Origin: Ectocarpus siliculosus
Lineage: Eukaryota; Sar; Phaeophyceae; Ectocarpales; Ectocarpaceae
Reading direction: 5' to 3'
DNA: 64,000 nucleotides
Assembly (NCBI GenBank): GCA_000310025.1
Contig: FN649743.1
Coordinates: 3,271,903 to 3,335,902 of the forward strand
The translations under genes and the position numbers were made by a program. How positions within the stretch are numbered: position 1 is the stretch's first letter; every line of letters starts with the position of its first letter. The notes under the pieces are model-generated. The model was given only the letters and a program-made list of their open reading frames with translations. It did not search any database and was not told the origin of the DNA. This document shows positions 23,962 to 34,763 of the stretch, one piece after another.

Positions 23962-26900
23962 CTGTGGGTTGAACGAAGATCCCCGAGAAAGGATTTGCCG
24001 AGTGTGATGAAACGTATTTGGGTGGTATGTTGAGGTTGTCGCGGCTGCCGTTGTTGTAGTTGTTGTTACAGTATCATGGTGATGGTGATATCGCTTCGTG
24101 TCTCTGTTTCGGGCTAGAGCCGCGGGTACTGCTGGTGTTGTTGATATCGCCGTCATTTGATACGCCAAGAAAAATGTGTCTGAGCACGGAAATCCGAGGG
24201 TATCTCTTTCTCTCTGCAACGAGCGAACCGGTAGGCGACTTCAGCTTCATTCTATTGATCTCTGTGTCCACAACGAAACCTATGGGGCAAAGGTTGAGCT
24301 AGCTCGTGCTTCTCGCCTTGGCATCAGGTCCTGGGGGTCGCAACCCGACCTAAGGCAGGCCTCGAGCGATCTCGGGCTGCTGATATGCTCCGCGTTTCCA
24401 TCATGCTCGAAGTTAAGCACGGACTTGATGTGGCTCTCCATGGATGTCGGCTGTAGTCCCGTTCGTGCAAAATCGTGGCCTTCCCATGATGCACCAATGT
24501 TAAGATTGTGAGCGGTCCAAAATAAACTAAGGGAATGGCCGTTGGAGTTGTTGGTGCTTCAGGAAAGTATGCAATTATCGGAGCGCCAGCAATTCGAATG
24601 CCCGGAAACGATTTTCGATGCCAACTGGCAGTATTCCGGCGCTTCCTTCTACAACCAGGACCCGGATATGCCCCGAACCTGAATCAGAAAATGAGGATAT
24701 GTCCCTGACTGAAGATACTCCCGAACGCATGCGGTAGCATGCACCGGGTCTATGTTTTCAGGAAATACTGCGGGGTCCGCGTCTTTGACGGAGAGAAGAC
24801 GCACAGCTTGACTCCATAACCCCTCATGTTTTCTACTGTAGACCAGGACCGGGTTGTTCATCTAAACTACAGTATGTGTGGAGGGTTTAGACTGACCCAA
24901 CATACCCTAATAACCCTAACCCCCACATCCGTAACCCTACTTAACCCAAAACATCATATCGTTGCGAAGGATACTAGGCTGTAATACCTGTGTCAGCCCG
25001 TAAGCACAACGGCCGGATGGCCTACGCAAACTACTGTAAGGTTGGCGGCTTACAGCACTATACACAGCCGTCCCACGGGACAAATTCACCACCAATTATT
25101 GTCGCTGGCCAGCTGAGTCGATCAGCTTTAGGCCGCTCACGAAGCCACCATTGGCGTGCCCGCCTAAAACGTGGTAGATGATTGCTGCGTGTGGCAGTAG
25201 AGAAGGGCGTCTGGCTGGCCTGACCCAACCCCTCGAAATTGCACACCGTGCTTGTACATACGTACAGTAGTACACCAGTAGACGATGTGTAGCCCTGAAC
25301 TGTTCCAGGTCCCTTGTATAGTCTATGCATACTTTACAGAGAGGCCAGGCACGACCTCCGATGGTACAGGCCTGCCCCCAACCATGATTGATTTTTATCG
25401 AGCCTAGGTTGGCGGACATACCTTTCTTTCGCAGGCTCGGGAGGGTGTCAACGCGTGCGTGAGTGAACGCCCTGCCACTGCGCCAGCGCGAGCGTGATGA
25501 AGCGGCGAGATAAAGAGTCAGCCGGAATTGAAACCGAAGAGGCACCTTGGTCGAAGAGGAACTTTTTCCAAAGGCGATGTAGCAACATAAATGGGCATGT
25601 GCCATACAGGCGCCATACCACAGAGCAGTCATCGAGTCGTTGACGGTCTTTATCTCTCCTCGAAGGTGAGAACACAACAAGCGACGGAGGGGTGAGCAAA
25701 TCGACTTCAGGCTGTGTCATGTGACAGCAGGAGTTTTGAATCGCAATCCGCGTTGATACGACTTGAGTTTTCCTGTCGAGCATGACGGTGCCGTGATACG
25801 GGTAGTCCCGCAGAACATCGTTGTGAGGATGGCCGGTACAACCCCCACGATTAAGAAATCTCGGCATCATTATGTCGGGTGAACAAAGAAGACTTGAAGC
25901 ACAGTAGACAACGTGCGTACATCACAACAGTATAGTACTACAATGCGAACGACCGTCAGTTGGATCTTTGTGTCTCTCAAGGATCCTCGAGCAGCACACT
26001 CTACACTCAACAGCAGTACATACCGTACATTGGACAGCACAAGTCCCTTTACCTATTTCCTCGACGTCCTCAGGACCAGCGCTGCTGAATCCAAAGCATG
26101 CGTTTTGCCCCGCCATCGTGCAAGTGACTAGCGAGAAACAGGGGGGGTATCGCCTACAGTAGGGTGACAACGTCGAACACATTCAATTCCACAAATGATA
26201 ACACACCCGTGGTGACAAGTTTTTCTCCATCAGTGAATATACCAGGGGGGGTGTTATTCTGTAGGACGCCGCATCGTCGGTGATGCTATTATACTTGGTC
26301 TTGAACTGCTTCTGCGTCTTGACCCATGTTGAGTGCCCTCCCGCAACGTTAGTCTCACACCGGGTGTGGTATTGTATTGGTACCGGCTGTGGACATGCCG
26401 GCAGGCTTTATCAGTGCAGCTTCTGTGGTGAGGTGGTGCCTACTATTGTTGGGTGTTATCTTATGTATACTGATTGTGTGAGTACATGTTAAAACCGTGT
26501 AGTGTTGTAATACACGTCTCACTACGAAAAATGGGGGGGCTGCGGGCAAAATAAATAGGACGAAAGCACACACATAAACACCTGCATTTATTGCCGCCAT
26601 ACTCTTGCAGCTCAAAGACCCGCAAGATACTACCGGACACGCGCAAAAGGTCGCCTGCGTATTTCTGACTGTCTGCTGGCTTATTTTCTTTCTGGTTTTT
26701 CACTGGCGCATACGTGTTGCTTTTTTGCGGGTGCCATCTCTCTTCGATCAAAAGCCTGCTTCGGATTATGATAATGACTCACGATGGCTATGTGGAACGG
26801 CCTAAACACGACGCCCTACCATGAAGTCAACATTCAAGGTTAGAAAGTCCACGAGGAACGTGCCTCCTTCAGAAGCTTGTGCATCTCTCAGCAGATTCAG

Positions 26901-29103
26901 GCCCACTTTCTTCGCGACCAGGTCGAGGCGTTAGACCCTCGAGCCAAGCAAACAACTAGAATAAAGCCAAATTCACCGGTCCTGCAGCTACAGTTAGGAA
27001 TATTTCGAGCTGAGGTGCCATGAAGTTACGCCCTGTGTTTAAGAACTAAAGGCCGCACGTTGGAAAATAACCTTTGAGAACGACAATCGAGGAAACAGCG
27101 CGTGAAAAGAGAGAAAGAGCGAGCGCATAGTAGAATCACGATGCACTACGCTGGCGATGGATCGACCGGCAGGTGCACAATGTCCACAAAAAAAAGCCTC
27201 TCCCGCCGCGCTATGTTTCCCCTGTGCCTGGAAAGGCAAGGTCCTGCATTGACCCTATATCTCGGATGTTTGTGTGCGAAGCATGAGGCCCAAACTTGCA
27301 AGCTTTGTCGTGCTCCCGCATAGACATCAGACCAGCGACCACACGCCGCGCTGTTTGTGGTACCCGAGCGCGTTTGGATTGTGTGCGGCGCATTGTAGGT
27401 ACCGAAACTAGGTTCGTAGCGTCCATCTTCGTCGAGATAGGCGATGTAAGCGTACGTCCAGTACGAACGGGAGTACGTAAATGACCTGTGACCACGGAAA
27501 TCGTTCGCGTGAGTTGGATCAGCGCGGATGCTAGGCGGTTTTGAGCAGGGATCGCACAGATTTGAGGCGACGGCCGAACAATACCAACATTAGCAAAACA
27601 ACAACAATAAACAAAACTCAATTCATCGTTTCGCCTGCTACTCTCAAACTTGATCTGCTGCAGAGCACGAGTTTCCGAGGACTCCGTTCATGACCAGGCA
27701 ACACCCGCAAGAATATTTGCCATGCGGCAGGGTCATCGGAGAGTCCAGGAGGCGACCAGCGACAGATCACAGCAGCAAGAAAAGCCGATCAACGCTACGC
27801 TCGATCTCGCTCCACGAACTGGGATGGACAGCTAACAGCCCCTGCATGATCCGCTCACAGCGTAGTGTTGATGGCGAAGCAACTTCTACAAGTCGCCTCC
27901 ATGTACGATGCCTTGGTGTCAGAACGCTGAAACCTACATCTCTGGGAGGCCACCGACGCTATTCTTCATTGAGACGGTGGCGAACACAGCCATCGCTGTC
28001 GGCCCCAAGGAGTATTTCTGCGGCTATTGCGGCCCTCGTCATCACCATCTTGCCAGCACAAGGAGCCGACCTTTCGACGGAGTACTTGAAACCTTCCCTA
28101 AGCTCAAAGGCAAGCTTCTTCGGCAAGCGAGGGTGGGGGTGAGCATCCGGCGTCCTCCCTGTAAGACGGAAACGCAGTTACTCCCGCACAATGAGTTCTC
28201 GGAGCTGGGCTATGGATGCAGCAAACGAAGAGAAGCTCGACACGCGTGGCTAAATTCCATGGATTAGTTCCTCGCATGCCCCCAACTGATGCCGTCGCCG
28301 TCGATAATTTTCCCTGTCGTCATGACTGGAGCGCCACTTTGTCCCGTGGCAACGATTCGACTTCGTGACAGATAATCCTAGCTCGTCTCGACTCTTTGTT
28401 TCTGGCCTTCATGACCCCTGCCGTCTGGAAACCCCTCAGGCGTGCATGGAAGTGGCAGGGCTGGTCGCGGCAAAGACGACGTCTCTTGGGAACGACGGCG
28501 CTTGCATGCAATGCGATCCGGCAAACAAAGTAATCTAACACTAAATACAAGCCCGGCAATGCTCGTTCAGGCTTCTTCAACGTCGAGCAAAGTCTTGGGC
28601 TTGTGCCCAATTTAGAGGATTGGGCAATCTTCAACCTCTCAACAACGTACCTACAAGGGTTTGCTGTTTGTCGCCCGTCTTGTACGTATCTTTATCACGG
28701 ACAGAGTGCCTACGAAACACGTGTGCTCATACGGGTGGGGGTACGGATGATGTTGATCGACCCAGCCGGGCTGGCAGAATACGATGGACGACATGTAACC
28801 GTACGGGCTACATTCACGCCTGTGGGTCCAAGAGCGTTGTTGCCTGGCCTGGTCGAGAGAAACGCTTATCGTCACTCCTCGCTTGAACAATCGCGCGGGA
28901 ATGTCTAAGGGCGTCAACGACCTCGAACGCTGGTAGTCTCCGTCGATGTGATGGCTTTCTTGCCCACCTTCACGAACGCTCAAATCTCGCCTGCAACGTA
29001 ATCCTGCACGGCGGGAGCCACCGACCTGCGTGGAGAGAACAAGCAGAAATGGTGTCCAGTTGAGTAAAGCGATGTCTTTTCCTCTTTTGCCCTCTGTCGG
29101 CAG
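23962..29103. other. Gene-poor stretch
   Basis: No exon chain was found. The missing 5' exon(s) of the coiled-coil gene could be here; the best donor-like site on the - strand is near 25420 (AAAGAAAG before GTATGT), but its phase does not fit. A degenerate telomere-like run (CCCTAA units) is at 24901-24948. A + strand frame at 28005-28130 encodes a hydrophobic stretch (AAIAALVITILPAQGA) that could be a signal anchor of the gene at 29104, but the phases do not connect. Confidence 0.35.
24901..24948 (-). repeat. Degenerate telomere-like CCCTAA repeat
   Basis: Units such as ACCCTAATAACCCTAACCCC followed by further imperfect copies. The orientation is opposite to the run at 1812. Confidence 0.6.
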
Positions 29104-29868
29104 GTGTGCCCTCCCGGATGCCAAGCGCTCATGGACAACTTTTACGCCGACTGTGACGGTGTGACGACGCCGGACGGGCTCTACTTTGACCCGGACAATG
29201 CCATCGAGGGAGAATGGTCGGACAAGGTTAGCAGCGGTTCATGTGGTCGCCCACCATCCGTAGTCGCTTGCTACCCGCAGCAGGTTGCGCACGTCAAACC
29301 TTACAAGACACGTCAACCCGTTGAGCTGGTATAGCGTCAGTATGTACACGCATGCGGTCGTTTTGCTGGATTCACCGCGGAGCCCGGCTGTTTCGCGTGG
29401 TTCTCGACAACGTTGGTGGATGCAAGGTTTCCGGTGAACCCGTCAAAAGAGGTTTTCTTCAAGGAGAGCCAGAATAGCCAAAGGCTTCCATTGCGGAACA
29501 CAGAGTTGCTTGTTTTCGAGTCGCGTAGTGCTCCCATGCGCCCGACGTGCCAACAGTGGGGGGATAGACGTAGGCACGTCGTAAAGGATCCTGGGCGTTG
29601 CTACAGAATGTCTCATGTGCCAGCGATATTGTGCAGAACTGGAACATCGACTATTGCCCGCGTTGTCTTGTCCACGCCACAGGTCAAGGCACAGATCAAG
29701 ATCGCCACGGAGAGATGCGGCTGTGACGCCGCCAACCGATTGGCCCCACTGCGTGGCATGGCAGGTTTTGGGATGCCTCTGTCATCGGTTGGGCTTGTGC
29801 TGATGACGTCCCTCGTCACCTGGTCGACAGCTTTTTTTTTGCTAAGGCCGTCGTATGATCATCCATAG
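29104..29868 (+). CDS. Putative secreted or membrane-anchored Cys-containing protein (partial)
   Basis: Two exons fit in phase 0: 29104-29226 (acceptor CTGTCGGCAG, donor GTTAGC) and 29683-29868 (acceptor CCACGCCACAG). They encode VCPPGCQALMDNFYADCDG, then a Pro/Asp-rich segment with GLYFDPDNAIEGEWSDK, then VKAQIKIATERCGCDAANRL. The Cys spacing, CxxxC then C then CxC, suggests a small disulfide-bonded extracellular module. If the second exon runs to its stop at 29868, it ends in a hydrophobic stretch (SSVGLVLMTSLVTWSTAFFL) that could be a membrane or GPI anchor. A donor after GCAG at 29764 is the alternative. The N-terminus is missing. I do not recognise a named family. Confidence 0.45.
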
Positions 29869-31198
29869 CAGACGGTACAAAGATTGAATTTTTTCCGGGG
29901 ATTTCTGGGGTCCATTCCTGTAGACGATTTTAAGGTTACCGTCCGGGATGTATGGACCCGCGCGGTGTCGTACAGCGGTTTGAAGTACGTAGCGTACCCG
30001 GCCAAGCTCAACAATATGCGTAGCGCACCAAGCCCTCCAAATTTTCCCCGCTATCTTCAGAGTCAGAGTCAGCGCCATCACCACCAGCGAACCTTAGGGT
30101 CACATCAGCAGCTGTCGTCCACAGATTGGGATTGTCAGTGTCTTCAGTATGTCGTCACCGTCGTCCAGCACATGGTACACGTTAGTGTAGGATCTACCCC
30201 TGAGCTGTGCTTCTGGACAAAACTTCGTTGTTCCGGGTACATTCGTATGAGCCTTATTACGGGCGCCGAGGGTTTGCAACCCCCGCGTGCACGTTCGTAC
30301 GCGGAGTGAGCATTGAAGGGAGTTTACTGTTTGGTCGTTAGCCTCCCGGTTTTCGTGCGGCTTCATAAATGTCGATCGCACGACAATGGCGGTGTTGTGG
30401 ATGTTATTCGTCGGAACGCCTGCCGGATCTCGGAGACGAGGGTCGTCGGCAATGCCGGAGGTCCATCTCGCGTTCTCAAGGGCAGATCACCTTCCCAACG
30501 GCGACGACACCACCGCGACCTTGATATACCTGGCACCCATCATGTCATCTTCCGTGCTTCACGATACAGGGAAAAGTTCAACGGGTAGTTGCTGAACACC
30601 CACTGGGTGAGACCGGCAGGAACAGACTTCAGCACGAACCATGCGTCACTGCCATAAGGGTTGGCGAGGATTGCCCACCTATTTAGACGACGCTGCTTAG
30701 ACCACACGGCGAGCGACACACCTATACTAATCGAAACTCTGCAATTCAGCTGGCCAATCTCCTTGAGATTGTGGGTGGTGATGATAATCCAGCACGCAAA
30801 TGATTGGGATGGCTGTGACTTTCTTTCGACACTACCGTCAAGAATGATAGCATTATCCCTGTGGTGTGCTGTACGGCAGGGTTAGGCCGTCGCGGTTGGT
30901 TAGCGTGACACAGCAGCAGCGTGGGTTGTGTGACGTACGAAGGCGTTGAGGACCCGTTCGGAATTCATGCAAAATCACCTTCTGTCCCTGCTCCGCGCAC
31001 CCACCCCCGGACGAACGACACCAAACGCCTTCCATTAGCTATGATATGCTTATCCTGCGACATCGAACGAGCTGGAGGGTGCGCAACCAGGGAAAAAAAC
31101 TGTTGTCTACTCAGATTGTTTGTCTCTTCTGTGTTCGTATCTAAATCAGATCAAAGTTCCAGCAGTACACGAGATGATCTCCGTCCGTCCGTGCATGT
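29869..31198. other. No assigned gene
   Basis: Short overlapping open frames only; no paired splice sites that I trust. Confidence 0.4.
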
Positions 31199-31578
31199 TA
31201 ATCGCGGAACTAGACCATCCGGCTAGCTCAGCGCTGACTGTCCTGATGGTCTAGTTCCGCGATTAAAAGATATGCGCTGAGCTCGTTAGCACCCGGCCGG
31301 ATCACATGGGCTTGAGGCTGTTAGAAGCTTAATCGCTGGGATTGAGCGTAGAGATCTCCGGGGAAGAACCCCTCGCCAAACGCTGCTGCTCTGTCAATGG
31401 TAATTCTACGCAAAGAAAAGTGATCCGGCCGGTATTCGAACTTCGTGCGGGAATCCTTTAATCGCGGAACTAGACCATCAGGACAGTCAACCTCAGCGCA
31501 TATCTTTTAATCGCGGAACTAGACCATCCGGCTAGTCAGCGCTGACTAGCCGGATGGTCTAGTTCCGCGATTACATGT
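31194..31578. mobile_element. 375-base foldback (MITE-like) element with 5-base target duplication
   Basis: The element spans 31199-31573 and is bounded on both sides by CATGT. Both ends begin TAATCGCGGAACTAGACCAT (inverted at the right end). The same 21-base module occurs three further times inside, in alternating orientation. The right end (about 31508-31573) is an almost perfect 66-base palindrome centred on AGCGCT. An internal segment, GCGCATATCTTTTAATCGCG and its complement, extends the terminal inverted repeat. There is no coding capacity. Long inverted repeats plus a 5-base duplication point to a non-autonomous DNA transposon; the superfamily is not assigned. Confidence 0.85.
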
Positions 31579-32304
31579 GGTTTCATGACAACACCGTTGG
31601 TCACGCACCATCCCGCATCATAACAACAAGGGCACCGCTGTAAACCAACAACGGATATCTCTTAGAGGAATATGTAGCATGCTTGCCTGAGGCAAGCTGC
31701 ATTGCCAACGGAATTTATGGTGCAGCTCGTCTGGAATTATATCCTGCGTAAGTCCTCCACGATCGTATTCGCTCAATTGAATTCGTCATGGCGCTGGGTA
31801 CACATAATATTTGTTGCACCAACCCTAACAAAGCAAGCTTCTGTGCCTCATCGCGCCTCCTCAAGCACGTCTGCACACCAGAAACATTTGCCAGTATCAA
31901 GGATCCAACTCGCTGCATTGTGCGTGGCACCGGCACCGAAAACCCTGCATGCATGTACTGCTACTACAGTACAACAAATTGTAACTCTACAGTATGCAGT
32001 ACTTTGTGTGTATTTCGGAAGTTTGGATCTTCGGAAGATTATATCACTTCCGTGCTCGTCGTGACAGATTGCTCAGCAGGGGACAGGCAAAAACCTCGCA
32101 TCGCTACTACCTCCTTCCTGCCCGACGGCAAAATGCTCGTATTCGACTTAGAGCGTCACCTCACAAACCTGGCAATCTGCACGCCAACCACCCATGGCGA
32201 ACCATTTTGCCTCTATGAAGCTATTAAGTTGGACCAAGTTTTACCTGTGGACCGCGATGATCATCATCTGGCGGCGCTGGGCAACGCAGTCATGTACATT
32301 ACAG

Positions 32305-32735
32305 TACTTTTTCATGGAATATTTCATGGAATCTTCCATGGAAGTCCATGGAAGTGGTCAAAAGTGTAGTTGAAGTCCATGGAAGCGTTTCATGGAACTC
32401 AATAAAACGATTTATGGCGGCATCCCATGAAAAATTCCACGGACGTCCGCGTCATCTTCCCACGAAGCCGAAATGGTGTTCGACAAACGAAATCCGTGGG
32501 CATCCTGCAGGAGTCATGATGTTCATGAAACACTTCCATGCACTCCCATGGACTTCCATGGAAGTCCGTGGAAGTCCATGGAATACCATGGACTTCCATG
32601 AAATGTGTCTGCAAGCCCATGAACGCCCATGAACATTTCATGGACTTCCATGAAACGTTTCACACACTTAAATGAAAAAATTCACGGGCGCTCATGGACA
32701 TCCGTGATACATTTCATGGAAGTCCATGGAATTCC
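32305..32735. repeat. CATGG palindrome array
   Basis: More than twenty copies of TTCCATGGAA, TTTCATGGAA, AGTCCATGGAA and close variants fill this stretch. Many are perfect 10-base palindromes centred on CATG. The array makes open frames that read repeated His-Gly or Phe-His-Gly. Confidence 0.85.
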
Positions 32736-33472
32736 ATAGTATAGTTGGGAGCCAATCAGATAGAACCAGCTCCGGCACGAAACATTACCAGCTGCGAGCC
32801 CCCCTAGTTGCTAGAGGACAGGACTCTAACGACCATCCGCCCGCCCAACCAGTTTCCTGAAGTTCATATTTTTTACCGCAGTGATAATTTGCCTAGGCAT
32901 GTCGCCGCGGGGTAAACGTTTCACGCCGCGGCGATATACCCAGGGGCGAGGACCTCCAGCCTCGGGGGCACGAAGCCTCATCCAATCAACCCCGAGCTCT
33001 AGACTCGGCACAACAAGCGGCATGCAGGGAACCTCCCCGGCGCTGTTATGTCGCAGCGCTCATCCGGCCAACCGTCGCCAGAACGAAGGGCGTGCGGGAG
33101 AAGGCGACGGGGGCGCAAAAGCAGAGGAAGCGAACGTACCCAATCAATCGAATGTAGGAGGAGAAACGGCGTAGAGAAGGAGGGAGGGAAGACGACAAGA
33201 CGACACTGCGGGAGGGGGACCCGCCAGAACAGCCATCCGCGAGGAGCGCGGACGATGATGCGAAACGACTTGCACACAATGCTTCTACGATTGATTCCTT
33301 CCTTGATTGGCGGAGTTTACTCGCCGGCCTCTCTCTCACAGTTAGTTGTTGTCGGTTAGTTTGGTTTAGAATCGAATAGTTTAGACTGCCTCGTAGACTA
33401 CCTTATACGGTAAACCCTGCCCCAACACACCTCCTGGGCCTACTGCCGGCGTACACGTTGCATTTTTCTTAC

Positions 33473-33508
33473 AACTACATACATACATACATACATACGT
33501 ACATACAT
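33473..33508 (+). repeat. (ATAC)n microsatellite
   Basis: Eight or nine ACAT units with one interruption (ACGT). Confidence 0.85.
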
Positions 33509-34230
33509 CATGTAGTTCTTGGTCCCTGCCTGGTGTTGATGGTCCCTGTACCTTGATTTGATGGGTTTGGTCACAACAGGTTGTTGTTATTTCTTCCAAG
33601 TGGGGTGCCTCCTCTTCTTCGTCTGTCCGCGGAAAAGGTTATGCCGCGAGCTTACATGCTATCTATGTCTTTTGTGACTTATTATTATTTTTTGTACAGT
33701 CTAGGGAGCAAAAGTGAGATGCAACAACAGCAGATCAACACGACCACGACCACCACCACCACCACCAAGAAATAGAGACGTCAATCGCGTCAGGTTAGGG
33801 GTACAAAGAGTGGTCGAATAAGAAGACCTTGCGGACTGTGTGACCGAGGTATTCACCTTATTAGCATAAATATGCCATCAATAGGTCAATAGGCCTCGGT
33901 GAAGGTGCTGAATTAGGGAAGAAAGTCTACAGCAACACATACTCCTGGGCAACGGTACCAATCTCGATACAACCCAAAGAACTCGTATAATTTATCCTTG
34001 AGCCGCACGGAATAATACTAGCAGCAACGGTTTCTGCGAAGAGAGGCACGTGCACAAACCTTTTGAGGAGCTATGAAGTGCTCACCTCGTGGTCTACCAC
34101 TCTACTCTGCTGTGTAGCATGCGAAGGAATCGTGGGTGGCGCTTTGGGTCTCTGGGTGGACCCGCCAAAAAAAAACCGTTTCGTGCGGTGAAACAAGTGT
34201 CGATTCGTCGATTCGCATACCGTCGGCGGT

Positions 34231-34373
34231 CCTCAATAGCGGTGTAGGTAGTGACGAGAGGTTTTGGTGCCGCTATTGAGGGCAGTGCCGCTCCTACCAG
34301 GGATTGTACTGAACAATGCCTTTGTGCAAAGCGGATTTCGGTGCCGCTATTGAGGGCATTCCGCTATTGAGGG
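34231..34373. repeat. CCGCTATTGAGGG repeat cluster
   Basis: There is one inverted copy (CCTCAATAGCGG at 34231-34242) and three direct copies (34270, 34344, 34361). The arrangement resembles terminal repeats of a small decayed element, but I could not fix its ends or a target duplication. Confidence 0.6.
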
Positions 34374-34763
34374 TACACCCCGGCAGACTACTGTACAGGA
34401 ATACCGTACTGAATGTACTACTCTGTATGAACAGCCTCTAGAGTCACACCAGTCACAACCAAAAAATCCCTCTGCGCACACTAGATTCAAAATTAGATTC
34501 CCGAATAGACAGACACGTTGACAAGCTGTCAAGGAAGCGATCAATCCCATCGTTCACTTAACAAAAAGACAAAATATACAACATATAGACAACAGTTTAC
34601 AGTCTGTTTGCCTGAAAACCATGACATGCATGTACATGTAGTCTTATACTGCGGTGTGCATTTTGCTGACCACGCCGCAAAAAGAGGTACTTGTAGTAGG
34701 TAGTAGGTCAGATGTGTAAGCAGAACTGCCGCACGTTTCTCTGGGGCGGCACCGGGGTTCCCG

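Larger units (their letters stand above)
31579..34763. other. Repeat-rich stretch without an assigned gene
   Basis: This contains the CATGG array (32305-32735), an (ATAC)n run, an (ACC)n run (33735-33770) and four CCGCTATTGAGGG units (34231-34373). A + strand open frame of 193 residues (31788-32369) is long for this window, but it runs into the CATGG array and has no recognisable domain. Confidence 0.45.

Noticed and set aside
24355-24490. 5S rRNA-like GAAGTTAAGCACGG segment
   Set aside because: The short match to the conserved 5S loop is suggestive. The flanking sequence does not follow the order and spacing of 5S rRNA helices, so I do not annotate an RNA gene or 5S-derived element.
31199-31573. 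tRNA gene inside the foldback element
   Set aside because: TAGCTCAGC and GGTATTCGAAC resemble tRNA boxes, but they are over 200 bases apart and do not form a cloverleaf.
31788-32369. 193-residue open frame as a gene
   Set aside because: Its end is made by the CATGG array, its composition is not exon-like, and there is no recognisable domain.
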